Source: Methylobrevis albus (GTDB taxonomy: Bacteria; Pseudomonadota; Alphaproteobacteria; Rhizobiales; Pleomorphomonadaceae). From it: 64,000 nucleotides of DNA. The DNA is taken from contig NZ_JADZLT010000042.1 in assembly GCF_015904235.1 (NCBI RefSeq), forward strand, positions 62,001-126,000, given 5' to 3'. Below are positions 1 to 9,019 of this stretch, one piece after another (the stretch's first letter is position 1; every line of letters begins with the position of its first letter). The position numbers were made by a program, and so were the translations under genes. The notes under the pieces were generated by a model that was not told where the DNA came from, made no database searches, and saw nothing but the letters and a program-made list of their open reading frames with translations.

Positions 1-429
1 GACCGAGGTGGCGCCGACGTCGATGGTCTCGATGCCGGCGATGCCCATGAAGGCGGTCGGCAGCCGCGAGGCGGCGGTGACGGCGACGGTCGACGAGGCG
101 GTGTCGGGCACGACGCTGAAGGAGACGGTCTCGATCAGCTCCGAGCGGCCGGCCGAGAAGTTCGCGGCATATTGCTGGCGGGCGATGGCGACGATCCGGT
201 CGATGTTCTTCTCGCCGGCCGACATCTCGCGCGCCGCGGCGAGCGAGGCGCTGTCGAGCGCCGTCGTCATCTGGCCGCGCACCCGGGTCGCCTGGCCGAA
301 GTCGATGGCGACGCCGGTCGCCAGCATGGCGGCGGTCAGGGTGCCGGCGAAGATCATGGCCATGCCGCCGCGACGGTCGCGGCCGAACCGCTCGAGCCGC
401 TCGATGAAAGTGCTGCTAGCCAGTGCCAT
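1..429 (-). CDS. TadE/TadG-like pilus assembly protein, N-terminal part (runs off the left edge)
   Basis: Read on the minus strand from ATG at 429, the frame stays open to the window edge (143 codons), so the gene is truncated by the window. The start is preceded by GGGAG seven bases upstream. The N-terminus has a short basic stretch (RFGRDRRGGMAMIFAG) followed by a hydrophobic segment, which is the arrangement of TadE/TadG-type pseudopilin-like proteins of the Flp/Tad pilus. After the membrane segment come a 'DFGQATRVRGQMTTALDSAS' stretch and 'AAREMSAGEK', as in the putative Flp pilus-assembly TadG family. Its expected place is the inner membrane/periplasm, in Tad pilus biogenesis. The family call rests only on the N-terminal third; the von Willebrand-like C-terminal part of TadG, if present, lies outside the window. 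Confidence 0.7.
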   Translation of the reverse strand, partial: MALASSTFIERLERFGRDRRGGMAMIFAGTLTAAMLATGVAIDFGQATRVRGQMTTALDSASLAAAREMSAGEKNIDRIVAIARQQYAANFSAGRSELIETVSFSVVPDTASSTVAVTAASRLPTAFMGIAGIETIDVGATSV

Positions 430-737
430 CCCGGTGCTCCCGTCACGGACGTCGACTTGTTCTGCCGGCTGATTGGCAGGAGTCGTGCCGGAGCGGGGCG
501 CAGTACGGCGGCGGCGGGCGGCGGGCGGTTAAGTGGTTGCATGCGTTTGATGCAGCGCAGCGCAGGATTAACGGCGGCGTGCGCGGGGCGGGGGTCGTTT
601 ACCGCGGCTTAACCATGCGGGGTCCGGAGCCGCACAGGCCGGACGGCGTCGGCGCGTGCGGCGTCCCGGAACGGCACAGGCGGAGCCAGGCGATCGGGGC
701 GGCCCGGGCAGCGGCGTTCGCCGCCCGTTTCCGCCCG
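430..737. other. Intergenic region without a recognised gene
   Basis: This 308-base gap lies between the start of the TadG-like gene and the 3' end of the SdhAF4 gene, both on the minus strand. It is somewhat AT-richer around 530-615, with two TTAA-containing stretches, and probably holds the TadG promoter. No convincing -35/-10 pair, terminator or small gene was seen. Confidence 0.4.
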
Positions 738-1001
738 TCAGAAGTCGCTGATGATCCCCTTCACTTCCCAGTCGCCGTAGCGCACCGGCTCGGGCCCGCC
801 GCGGCCGTTGACCTCCGGCGGCAGGGGCGTGCGGGCGGCGTCCGCGGCGCGGCGGCGTTCCTCCGCTTCGGCGAGGGCGCGCCGGGCGGCGTCGCTGAGC
901 ACGCGCGGCGGCGGCTCGGGTACCGTGTCCGGCATGGCGTCGGCGGCCGGCGGCAGGTCCGGCGCGGCGGCGTTGGGGTCGTCTGGGGTCACGCCGTTCA
1001 T
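738..1001 (-). CDS. Succinate dehydrogenase assembly factor 4 family protein (DUF1674)
   Basis: An 87-residue protein ending in [19 protein letters not shown], the signature C-terminus of the DUF1674/SdhAF4 family. By homology it binds flavinylated SdhA and helps assemble succinate dehydrogenase. The N-terminal ~60 residues are Pro/Ala-rich low complexity, usual for bacterial members in which only the C-terminal ~40 residues are conserved. I chose the ATG at 1001 because the longer open frame upstream (to 1133) is Arg-rich shadow sequence unlike any family member. It is divergent from htpX, with about 240 bases between the starts. It is a neighbour of htpX and rsmB, not of the sdh genes. Confidence 0.85.
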   Translation of the reverse strand: MNGVTPDDPNAAAPDLPPAADAMPDTVPEPPPRVLSDAARRALAEAEERRRAADAARTPLPPEVNGRGGPEPVRYGDWEVKGIISDF

Positions 1002-1113
1002 CCTCGTTCGCGGGCACTGTTCGCCGGGTTCTTCGCTGGCGTCTTCGCTGGCCCGGCCTTGCGGCCGGCACGGGCGATCCGGGCGGCCCCGTCGGCGGAC
1101 GCGGGCGCCTGTC

Positions 1114-1140
1114 CTTGCCGCGCGCGACCGCAATACCCAT
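1114..1140 (+). promoter_or_regulatory. Candidate heat-shock (RpoH-type) promoter upstream of htpX
   Basis: CTTGCC at 1114-1119 and CCCAT at 1136-1140 are separated by 16 bases, roughly 100 bases before the htpX start. This loosely resembles the sigma-32 consensus (CTTGAA, then CCCAT). htpX is a known heat-shock gene in enterobacteria, so the position is sensible, but the -35 match is imperfect and the spacing long. Confidence 0.25.
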
Positions 1141-1239
1141 CATATTGGTCGTTCCCGCGCGTGTGGGAAGCCCCGCCGGCGTGACCGCCGCCGGACGGGC
1201 CATGGATGCCGCGGTCAGGCGCAAGGGTCAACGACTGCG

Positions 1240-2217
1240 ATGAACGTTGTGAAGACCGGTATTCTGCTCGCGGGCATGACCGCGCTGTTCATGGGCGTCG
1301 GCTTCATGATCGGCGGGCAGGGCGGCATGATGGTCGCGCTCGCCGTCGCCGCGGCGATGAACCTCTTCAGCTACTGGAACTCCGACCGCATGGTGCTCTC
1401 CATGCACGGCGCCCGCCAGGTCGACCGCCGCAGCGCACCGGAGCTCGTCGAGATGATCGAGGCGCTGTCGGCGCGCGCCGGGCTGCCGGTGCCGAAGGTC
1501 TACATCATCGACAACCCGCAGCCGAACGCGTTCGCCACCGGCCGCAACCCGCAGAACGCCGCCGTCGCCGCGACGACCGGCCTGCTCGCGACCCTCAACC
1601 GCGAGGAGATCGCCGGCGTGATGGCGCACGAGCTCGCCCACATCAAGAACCGCGACACGCTGATCATGACGGTGACGGCGACGATCGCCGGCGCGGTGTC
1701 GATGCTGGCGAACTTCGGCCTGTTCTTCGGCGGTAACCGCGACAACAACAACCCGCTCGGCTTCGTCGGCGTGCTGGTGACGATGATCGTCGCGCCGCTC
1801 GCCGCGATGCTGGTGCAGACGGCGATCTCGCGCACCCGCGAATATTCCGCCGACCGGCTAGGCGCCGAGATCTGCGGCGATCCGGCCTGGCTCGCCTCGG
1901 CGCTCGGCAAGATCGCCGGGGGCGTGCGGCGCACGGAGAACCGCACCGCGGAGGCGAACCCCGCCTCGGCGCATCTCTTCATCATCAACCCGCTGTCGGG
2001 CGCGCGGATGGACAACCTGTTCTCGACCCACCCGGCGACGGAGAACCGCATCGCCGCGCTGATGCAGTTCGCCCGCGAGATGGGCCGTCCGGCATCCGCC
2101 GGTTTTGGTGACGCGGCGCCGGCCGGCCCCTGGGGCGCGGCGCAGGGCGGCGCTGGTCCGACCGGCCCGCGCACCGGCCCGACCGGTCCCCGCCGCGGTC
2201 CCTGGGGTGGCCGCTGA
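1240..2217 (+). CDS. htpX: HtpX, membrane zinc metalloprotease
   Basis: A 325-residue M48-family protease. Two N-terminal membrane segments (about residues 4-40) are followed by the zinc-binding HELAH motif (H130, E131, H134), two further hydrophobic segments, and a later '[16 protein letters not shown]' stretch that carries the third zinc ligand. It cuts misfolded inner-membrane proteins on the cytoplasmic side as part of envelope quality control. The ATG at 1240 is chosen because [17 protein letters not shown] is the expected HtpX N-terminus; upstream in-frame sequence is shadow. The final ~35 residues are an unusual Gly/Pro/Arg tail ([20 protein letters not shown]) beyond the conserved domain. 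It may be heat-shock regulated (candidate promoter at 1114). Confidence 0.95.
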   Translation: MNVVKTGILLAGMTALFMGVGFMIGGQGGMMVALAVAAAMNLFSYWNSDRMVLSMHGARQVDRRSAPELVEMIEALSARAGLPVPKVYIIDNPQPNAFATGRNPQNAAVAATTGLLATLNREEIAGVMAHELAHIKNRDTLIMTVTATIAGAVSMLANFGLFFGGNRDNNNPLGFVGVLVTMIVAPLAAMLVQTAISRTREYSADRLGAEICGDPAWLASALGKIAGGVRRTENRTAEANPASAHLFIINPLSGARMDNLFSTHPATENRIAALMQFAREMGRPASAGFGDAAPAGPWGAAQGGAGPTGPRTGPTGPRRGPWGGR

Positions 2218-2391
2218 GAGCGGGAAGCCGGCCGCCGCGGCGCGCGCCTGCCATGCAGGCGGCAGGTTTCCGCGGCCCCTGCATGCCTCCGGGCTCGCCA
2301 GCGCCGCCTTCGGCGTGCTAGTCGCCGTGCTTTGCCGCACCCTCGTTCCGCTGATCCCGGCACGTGCGGCCGACCGAGGTGCTCGACGACG

Positions 2392-3888
2392 ATGAAATCA
2401 CCCCATTCGCGCGGCCCGTCCAGCGGACGCCGGCCCGAGGGTAGCCAGTCCGGCGGCCAATCCGGCGGCGGCAAATCCGGCGGCGGCAAGTTTGGCGGCG
2501 GCAAGTCCGGTGGTCCGTCCGGCGGCCGGCCCGGCGGGCAGCGCTTCGGCAAGGGGGCACCAAGCGGGGGCCGCCGCAGCGGGCCGCCGGGCCTTGCGGC
2601 GCGCGAACTCGCGGCCGACCTCGTCGCCGGGGTCGAGGAAGGGCGGCTGCTCGACGCCCTGCTCGACGGCGGCGACCTCGCCAAGCGCTTCGAGGCGCTC
2701 GAGGTCAAGGACCGGGCGCTGGTGCGCGCGATCACCGGCGTCGCGCTCAGGCGCGGCGGCGAGATCGCCGACGTGCTCGGCCGGCTGATCGAGAAGCCGC
2801 TGCCGGAGGCGGCGAAGGACCTGAAGCCGATCCTCACCGTCGCCGTGGCGCAGATGCTGTTCATGGAAGTGCCCGACCACGCGGCCGTCTCGCTCGCCGT
2901 CGAGGCGACCGACCGGGTGCGCGGCCTCAGCCCGTGGAAGGGCCTCGTCAATGCCGTGCTGCGCCGGCTCGGCCGCGAGCGCGCCGAACTCACCACCGAC
3001 GTCGACGCCGTCTGGCTCAACACGCCGATCTGGCTGATGCAGCGCTGGATCGAGACCTATGGCGAGGAGACGGCGCGGGCGTTCGCGGCGATGCACGCGA
3101 TCGAGCCGAGCCTCGACCTCGCGGTGAAGGAAGATCCGGCGCACTGGGCGGAGGTGCTCGGCGGCACCGTGCTGCCGACGGGCGGCGTCCGTCTCGTCGC
3201 GCACGGCGCGGTGGAAAACCTCCCCGGCTTCGAAGAGGGCGCCTGGTGGGTGCAGGACGCGGCGGCGTCGCTGCCGGTGCACCTTCTGGGCGATCTCGCG
3301 GGCAAGAAGGTCGCCGACCTCTGCGCCGCCCCCGGCGGCAAGACGGCGATGCTCGCCGCCCGCGGCGCCAACGTCACCGCGGTCGACGCCTCGGGCCGCC
3401 GGCTCGAGCGGCTGAAGGCCAATCTCGCCCGGCTCGGCCTTGCCGCCAACGTGGTGAAGGCCGATGTCGCGGAATGGATGGGCGGCCCGTTCGACGCGGT
3501 GCTGCTCGATGCGCCGTGCTCGGCGACCGGCACCATCCGCCGCCACCCGGACGTCGCGTTCCTCAAGGGCGAGGCCGATATCGCCGGGCTGGCGGTGATC
3601 CAGCGCCGGCTCCTCGACCAGGCGATCCGGCTGGTGAAGCCGGGCGGGCTGCTCGTCTATTGCACCTGTTCGCTGGAGCCGGAGGAAGGCCCCGAGCAGA
3701 TCCGCCGGCTCGGCCTGATCGACGCGCCGGTGGAGCGGGTGCCGATCATGCCGGACGAGGTGTTCGGCTTTGCCGAGATGATCACGCCGGACGGCGACCT
3801 GCGCACGCTGCCCTCGCAGCTGCCGAACCCGGATGCACGCCTCGCCGGGCTCGACGGCTTCTACGCCGCCCGGCTGCGCCGGCTCTGA
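2392..3888 (+). CDS. rsmB: RsmB, 16S rRNA (cytosine-967 C5) methyltransferase
   Basis: A 498-residue protein. An N-terminal low-complexity region (residues ~10-60) has Gly/Lys/Ser repeats of the type GGGKSGGGKFGGGKSGG. A NusB-like RNA-binding domain follows (about 65-200) and then a Rossmann methyltransferase domain. The SAM-binding motif is CAAPGGKT at 311-318. The two cysteines of m5C methyltransferases are in DAPCSATG (C376) and YCTCS (C426, the likely nucleophile). It uses SAM to methylate C967 of 16S rRNA. The start at 2392 is the first ATG giving the Gly-rich leader; an earlier start at 2332 is possible but adds unrelated sequence. It follows htpX by 174 bases and precedes the heparinase gene, an order common in Rhizobiales. 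Confidence 0.93.
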   Translation: MKSPHSRGPSSGRRPEGSQSGGQSGGGKSGGGKFGGGKSGGPSGGRPGGQRFGKGAPSGGRRSGPPGLAARELAADLVAGVEEGRLLDALLDGGDLAKRFEALEVKDRALVRAITGVALRRGGEIADVLGRLIEKPLPEAAKDLKPILTVAVAQMLFMEVPDHAAVSLAVEATDRVRGLSPWKGLVNAVLRRLGRERAELTTDVDAVWLNTPIWLMQRWIETYGEETARAFAAMHAIEPSLDLAVKEDPAHWAEVLGGTVLPTGGVRLVAHGAVENLPGFEEGAWWVQDAAASLPVHLLGDLAGKKVADLCAAPGGKTAMLAARGANVTAVDASGRRLERLKANLARLGLAANVVKADVAEWMGGPFDAVLLDAPCSATGTIRRHPDVAFLKGEADIAGLAVIQRRLLDQAIRLVKPGGLLVYCTCSLEPEEGPEQIRRLGLIDAPVERVPIMPDEVFGFAEMITPDGDLRTLPSQLPNPDARLAGLDGFYAARLRRL

Positions 3889-4196
3889 CGCGCAAGGGCG
3901 CCGAGGGAGACGCCCCGGCGCCGCGGCGGGGCAAGGGGAACAAAAGCACCCGTCGGAGGGATTTAAGTCGATTGCCGACGGTTGCGGCAACCTGTTGGTA
4001 ACCCTGATCTGGGCGAACTGGTCGCATGAACGCGTCCGTCGCGGCCGATTCGAGGCAGCGGTGGCGGAAACCAGTCGAGAGACCCGGCCCCGTGCATCGC
4101 TCCTCCTCGACCGCCGGCAACCGCACGCATCCACCCGGCACCCACCGGTCGGGGGGTTTTGCCGCGGCCTGGTCGCCAGCAGGAGGTTGGAAACGA
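3889..4196. other. Intergenic region between rsmB and the heparinase-like gene
   Basis: A 308-base gap with no gene I can support. It contains small dyads around 3970-4010 (for example GGTTGCGGCAACC) and ends in a strong ribosome binding site, AGGAGG at 4181-4186, ten bases before the ATG at 4197. That site argues against the upstream in-frame ATG at 4026 as the real start. Confidence 0.5.
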
Positions 4197-5930
4197 ATGG
4201 CCTGGGAGTCCGTCATCGGTACGGCTCGGCTCCTCGGCCATGCGATCCGGGTGGCCGGCGCCCGCTCGGTCGAGGCGGTCGAGACCGGGCCGTTCGTGCG
4301 CTGGCGCTGGCCGGGCGCGCTGCCCGAGCGGCTGGTGATTGCGCCGCAGGACATCCGCACCGCCGACCCGACCCGCGCCGCCGACATCTACGCCGGCATC
4401 TTCGGCTTTGCCGGCAAGGTGGTGGAGACGGGCGGCCGCTCGCCGTTCGACCTCGAGCCGCCGTCGGAGGACTGGGCCCGCGCGCTGCACGGCTTCGGCT
4501 GGCTGCGCCATCTGCGCGCCGCCGACGGGGCGCTGACGCGCTCCAACGCCCGGGCGCTGGTTGCCGACTGGATGCAGCAGGAGGCGCGCGCGCCCGCCGT
4601 CGCCTATGAGCCGGAAGTGACCGCCCGGCGGCTGATGGCCTTCATCACCCAGTCGCCGCTGATCCTCGAGGAGGCCGATCGCGCCTTCTACCGCCGCTTC
4701 ATCAAGTCGCTGGTGCGCCAGGTGCGGCTGCTGCGCACCGGCTTTGCGCGCACGCCGGAGGGCTATCCGCGCCTCGTCGCGGCGATCGCGGTCGCCGAGG
4801 CGGCGATCTCGCTCGACGGGCAGTCGAAGCTGGTGCGGCAGGCGACCGCCCGGCTCGACGCCGAACTCGGCAGCCAGATCCTCGCCGACGGCGGTCACGT
4901 CAGCCGCAATCCCGGTGTGCTGCTCGAACTGCTGCTCGACCTTTTGCCGCTGCGCCAGGCCTACACCGCGCGCGGCGTCGCGCCGTCGGCGGCGATGCTG
5001 GGCGCGATCGACCGCATGATGCCGATGCTGCGCTTCTTCCGGCACCGCGACGGCGAGTTCGGCCGCTTCAACGGCATGGGTACGACGCCGGCCGACCTGC
5101 TCGCCGCCGTGCTCGCCCATGACGACGCCCGCGGCCGCCCGGTGTCGAACGCCAGCCCGTCCGGCTACCAGCGCCTCGACGCCGGCCGCACCACGCTGAT
5201 GATCGACACCGGCGCCCCGCCGCCGATCGGCGTCAGCCGCGACGCCCACGCCGGCTGCCTCGCCTTCGAGATGAGCGTCGGCGAAGCCGGCGCCGGGCAC
5301 CGCTTCATCGTCAACTGCGGCGGCGCCGAAGGCCCGGCGCCGTGGCGGCAGGCCGCGCGGCAGACGGCGGCGCATTCCACCGTCACCATCGACAACACCT
5401 CGTCGGCGCGCTTTGCGGGCCTTGCCTTCCTCACCCGCCGCTTCGGCGCGGCCGTTGTGGCCGGGCCGCGCGCGGTCACCTCCGAGCGGCGCGAGGGCGC
5501 CTATGGCACGACCGTCTCGGCGAGCCACGACGGCTATCTCGCCGGCTTCGGCCTCCTGGTCAGCCGCAGCCTGACGCTGGCCGCCGACGGGGCGAGCGTC
5601 ACCGGCGTCGACCAGTTCGACATTCGCGGCCGGCTGCCCGCCGCGCGCGACCGTTTCGCCGTGCGTTTCCACCTGCATCCGGCGATCCGCGCCAGCCGCA
5701 CCGGCGGCGGCGAGGTGTTGCTGCTCGCCCCCGACGGCGAGGCCTGGCGCTTCCACTGCGGCGAGATCGAGCCGGAGCTCGAGGAATCGGTCTATTTCAG
5801 CGCCGTGCACGGCCGCCGCCGCAGCCTGCAGATCGTGCTTTCCGGCCGCGCTCGCGCAACGCCGCAGGTGTCGTGGACGCTGGTGCGCGAGGCGGTCGGC
5901 CGTGGCGGGAGGTTCCGCCGGCCGGCCTGA
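4197..5930 (+). CDS. Heparinase II/III family protein (predicted polysaccharide lyase)
   Basis: A 577-residue protein resembling the conserved Rhizobiales heparinase II/III-like protein encoded between rsmB and purH. The N-terminal half (about 1-300) is the helical toroid-like region, with the stretches RWRWPG, HGFGWLRHL and GGHVSRNPGVLLELL. The C-terminal half is beta-rich, including FEMSVGEAGAGHRFIVNCGG and HSTVTIDNTSSARF. The family cleaves uronic-acid-containing polysaccharides by beta-elimination; the real substrate in these bacteria (capsule, exopolysaccharide or other) is not known. No clear signal peptide is visible, which is odd for a lyase and hints at a cytoplasmic or membrane-face role. 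The start is fixed by AGGAGG ten bases upstream. The gene is followed by a palindromic repeat element. Confidence 0.82.
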   Translation: MAWESVIGTARLLGHAIRVAGARSVEAVETGPFVRWRWPGALPERLVIAPQDIRTADPTRAADIYAGIFGFAGKVVETGGRSPFDLEPPSEDWARALHGFGWLRHLRAADGALTRSNARALVADWMQQEARAPAVAYEPEVTARRLMAFITQSPLILEEADRAFYRRFIKSLVRQVRLLRTGFARTPEGYPRLVAAIAVAEAAISLDGQSKLVRQATARLDAELGSQILADGGHVSRNPGVLLELLLDLLPLRQAYTARGVAPSAAMLGAIDRMMPMLRFFRHRDGEFGRFNGMGTTPADLLAAVLAHDDARGRPVSNASPSGYQRLDAGRTTLMIDTGAPPPIGVSRDAHAGCLAFEMSVGEAGAGHRFIVNCGGAEGPAPWRQAARQTAAHSTVTIDNTSSARFAGLAFLTRRFGAAVVAGPRAVTSERREGAYGTTVSASHDGYLAGFGLLVSRSLTLAADGASVTGVDQFDIRGRLPAARDRFAVRFHLHPAIRASRTGGGEVLLLAPDGEAWRFHCGEIEPELEESVYFSAVHGRRRSLQIVLSGRARATPQVSWTLVREAVGRGGRFRRPA

Positions 5931-5960
5931 GGCGGGATATCCGGTCCCTGCTCGTGGCCT

Positions 5961-6135
5961 GCCCCCTCCCTGTCCCTCCCCCGCTTCGCAGGAGAGGGGA
6001 CGATGGGCGATAGGGCTTTCGCATCGCGAAGGTCTCGCCGAACCGAAGCGCAGCAGGGGACGGCACCGCATCCTCCTGCGTCCCCTCTCCTGCGATAGCC
6101 GAGGGAGGGACCGGGAGGGGGAAGCCGCACGGCAC
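5961..6135. repeat. Palindromic intergenic repeat element, copy 1
   Basis: A left arm at 5962-6000 and a right arm at 6081-6121 are imperfect inverted repeats built on CCCTCCC...CTTCGCAGGAGAGGGGA, enclosing about 80 bases. The element continues into GAAGCCGCACGGCACA at the right end. The left half, including GATGGGCGATAGGGCTTTCGCA, recurs almost unchanged in the second copy at 43973-44160, about 38 kb away. It lies directly behind a gene end (heparinase) and carries no open frame of its own. It is a folded, non-autonomous element of REP/MITE type that I cannot assign to a named family; it may also act as a transcription terminator or mRNA stabiliser. Confidence 0.85.
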
Positions 6136-6240
6136 ATCGAACCCGCCAGAACAGTCCTCCCCCGCGCCGCGCCGGCTTTCTGTGCGGCGCCGAACGTGCT
6201 ATCGGCCGGCGCATCCTGAAGCCCGCCGGAGCCGTTCCCC

Positions 6241-7845
6241 ATGAAAGTCTCGACCGCCGAAACGCCGGACCGGATCGTTCCGAAGCGGGCGCTGCTCTCC
6301 GTCTCCGACAAGACCGGCCTCGTCGACTTCGCCCGGGCGCTCAGCGCCGCCGGCGTCGAGATCCTGACCACCGGCGGCTCGAAGGCGGAACTTGAGGCCG
6401 CCGGCGTGCCGGTGATCGAGGTCGCCAGCGTCACCGACTTTCCCGAGATCATGGACGGGCGGGTGAAGACGCTGCATCCGAAGATCCACGGCGGGCTGCT
6501 CGCCGTGCGCGGCGAGCCCTCGCACGCCGCGGCGATGGACGAGCACGGCATCGCCGGCATCGATATCCTCTGCGTCAACCTCTACCCGTTCGAGCAGACC
6601 GTGGCGCGCGGCGCCGGGGCGGCCGAGACGGTGGAGAACATCGACATCGGCGGGCCGGCGATGATCCGCGCCGCCGCGAAGAACCACGGCTACGTCACCG
6701 TACTGGTCGAGCCGGCCGACTACGGCGACGTGCTCGCCGCGATCGCCGAGCCGGGCGGCATCCCCTTCGCGCTGCGCCGCCGCCTCGCCGCCAAGGCGTT
6801 TTCGCGCACCGCCGCCTATGACGCGGCGGTGTCGGCCTGGTTCACGGCGGACGCCGGGGGCGAGAGCGGCGACTTCTTCGCCGCCGGCGGCCGGCTCGCC
6901 GAGGCGCTGCGCTACGGCGAGAACCCGCACCAGTGGGCGCGCTTCTACCGCACCACCGAGCAGCGCTCCGGCGTCGCCACCGCGCGGCAGCTGCAGGGCA
7001 AGGCGCTCTCCTACAACAACATCAACGACACCGACGCCGCCTTCGAACTCGTCTCCGAATTCGGCGACGCCGCGGCGGCGGTCGCGATCATCAAGCACGC
7101 CAACCCGTGCGGCGTCGCGACCGGTGCGAGCCTTGCCGAGGCCTATGCCAAGGCGCTCGCCTGCGATCCGGTGTCGGCCTTCGGCGGCATCGTCGCGCTC
7201 AGCGGCGAACTCGACGCAGAGGCGGCGGCGAAGATCGTCGAGGTGTTCACCGAGGTGATCATCGCGCCGTCGGCGAGCGACGAGGCGGCGGCGATCGTCG
7301 CGTCGAAGAAGAATCTTCGGCTGCTCGTCACCGGCGGCCTCGCCGATCCGGCGGCGGCCGGGCTCGCGGTGCGCTCGGTCGCGGGCGGGCTGCTGGTGCA
7401 GTCGCGCGACAACGGCCGGGTGACGGCCGGCGACCTCCGGGTCGTGACCAAGCGCGCGCCGACCCCGGCCGAACTCGCCGACCTGCTGTTCGCGTTCCGC
7501 GTCGCCAAGCACGTGAAGTCGAACGCCATCGTCTACGCGAAGGACGGCGCGACGGTCGGCATCGGCGCCGGGCAGATGAGCCGGGTCGATTCCTCGCGTA
7601 TCGCCGCGCGCAAGGCGGAAGACGCAGCGGCGGCCGCCAGGGTGTCCGGCCGTCTGACGGAGGGCGCCGTGGTCGCCTCCGACGCGTTCTTCCCGTTTGC
7701 CGACGGGCTGGAGGCGGCGGTTGCGGCGGGCGCGACGGCGGTGATCCAGCCGGGCGGCTCGATGCGCGACGACGAGGTGATCGCCGCCGCCGACGCGGCC
7801 GGCCTCGCGATGGTCTTCACCGGCATGCGTCATTTCCGGCATTGA
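6241..7845 (+). CDS. purH: PurH, bifunctional AICAR transformylase / IMP cyclohydrolase
   Basis: A full-length 534-residue protein. The N-terminal MGS-type IMP cyclohydrolase domain (about 15-160) has [18 protein letters not shown] and [12 protein letters not shown]. The C-terminal transformylase domain has [25 protein letters not shown] and [20 protein letters not shown]. It catalyses the last two steps of de novo IMP synthesis: formyl transfer to AICAR, then ring closure. The start ATG at 6241 follows the intergenic palindrome by about 100 bases. It appears transcribed alone; the SGNH gene begins 235 bases downstream. Confidence 0.98.
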   Translation: MKVSTAETPDRIVPKRALLSVSDKTGLVDFARALSAAGVEILTTGGSKAELEAAGVPVIEVASVTDFPEIMDGRVKTLHPKIHGGLLAVRGEPSHAAAMDEHGIAGIDILCVNLYPFEQTVARGAGAAETVENIDIGGPAMIRAAAKNHGYVTVLVEPADYGDVLAAIAEPGGIPFALRRRLAAKAFSRTAAYDAAVSAWFTADAGGESGDFFAAGGRLAEALRYGENPHQWARFYRTTEQRSGVATARQLQGKALSYNNINDTDAAFELVSEFGDAAAAVAIIKHANPCGVATGASLAEAYAKALACDPVSAFGGIVALSGELDAEAAAKIVEVFTEVIIAPSASDEAAAIVASKKNLRLLVTGGLADPAAAGLAVRSVAGGLLVQSRDNGRVTAGDLRVVTKRAPTPAELADLLFAFRVAKHVKSNAIVYAKDGATVGIGAGQMSRVDSSRIAARKAEDAAAAARVSGRLTEGAVVASDAFFPFADGLEAAVAAGATAVIQPGGSMRDDEVIAAADAAGLAMVFTGMRHFRH

Positions 7846-8080
7846 TCGGATAAATACTTCGCGATCGTGAGATGAATCGCAGGTCGCCGCGGTGGTGGAG
7901 CGTTGTCTTTTTGCAACGATCACGAATCCTCTGCAATATCGTGCGGCGATGACATGATTGATCGGGTGCGAGCTCGAGTGTCCGGCGTTAGAGTCGCCTC
8001 ACGACGCGCCGGTGCCATATGCCGCAGCGCCGTCGATGGGCGGCCCGCCCCCTCGGGCCTCTAACGACATCGCAGGTTCC

Positions 8081-8995
8081 ATGACGCAGATCGCTTCCCG
8101 ATCGGCGTCCGGCCGCCGTCTGGCCGGATCGCTGATGCTTGCCCTCGCCGCTTCCTGTTTCTCCGTGCCGGCATTTGCGGCCGCCGGCGCCGCGCCGGTG
8201 ACGACACCGGCGCCCGGTCCGGCGGCGACCACCGCCCCGGCCGTTCCCGAAACGCTGGCCCCGGCCGGAGTCGCGACGACGCCGGCGACGCTCGACCCGG
8301 TCGGATCCGTTGCGATCGCACCGGCCTGCGCCGTACCCGACCGGCTGCTCGCCTTCGACGCCGGCCTCGACGAGGCTATTCGCCGCGCGCGCGCCGATCA
8401 TGTCCTGACGGTCCTGGCGATCGGCTCGTCGTCGACCTCCGGCACCGGCGCGAGTTCAGTCGCCCGCTCCTATCCCTCGCAGCTCAAGCACGAGCTCGGC
8501 AAGCGCCTGCCGAGCCTTGATATCGACGTCGTCAACCGGGGCATTGCCGGCGAAAAGGTGGCGAAGACGGTGGAGCGGCTGCATGCCGAAGTCGAACTGC
8601 TGCAGCCCGACCTCGTGATCTGGCAGGTCGGCACCAACGATGCGCTGCACGGCGTGCCGCTCGATTCGGTGCAGGCCCTGGTGTCCACGACTCTCGACTG
8701 GCTGAAGCAGAAGGGCGTCGACGCCATGCTGATGGATCCGCAGCTTTACCCGAAGATCCCAGACACGGACCGATACGCCGCTTTCGTCTCGGCGATCGAG
8801 ACCATCGGGTCGGCGCACAACGTGCCGGTCATCCGCCGTTTCGCGGCGATGCAGCACTGGGCGAAGCTGCCGGAGACGGTGCGCAAGCCGATGCTGTGGA
8901 AGGACAACCTGCACCTTAACGACCAGGGCTATACCTGTGTCGCGCAGATGATCGCCGAAGGCCTCAGCCGCCGGCTCACCGTCGCCGGGCTCTGA
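8081..8995 (+). CDS. Secreted SGNH/GDSL-family hydrolase
   Basis: A 304-residue protein with an N-terminal signal peptide (RRLAGSLMLALAASCFSVPAFA), then a Thr/Pro/Ala-rich linker and an SGNH-hydrolase domain from about residue 90. Block I is IGSSSTSGTGAS, a variant of GDS; block II is NRGIAGE; block III is GTNDALHG; block V is DNLHLNDQGY, which supplies the Asp/His of the triad. The family hydrolyses esters on lipids or carbohydrates; the substrate is unknown. The ATG at 8081 was chosen because it begins the signal peptide; an in-frame ATG at 7958 would bury it. It converges with the MFS gene with only 24 bases between the stops. Confidence 0.85.
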   Translation: MTQIASRSASGRRLAGSLMLALAASCFSVPAFAAAGAAPVTTPAPGPAATTAPAVPETLAPAGVATTPATLDPVGSVAIAPACAVPDRLLAFDAGLDEAIRRARADHVLTVLAIGSSSTSGTGASSVARSYPSQLKHELGKRLPSLDIDVVNRGIAGEKVAKTVERLHAEVELLQPDLVIWQVGTNDALHGVPLDSVQALVSTTLDWLKQKGVDAMLMDPQLYPKIPDTDRYAAFVSAIETIGSAHNVPVIRRFAAMQHWAKLPETVRKPMLWKDNLHLNDQGYTCVAQMIAEGLSRRLTVAGL

Positions 8996-9019
8996 GCGGC
9001 GCCGCCGGAAACGCGCTGC

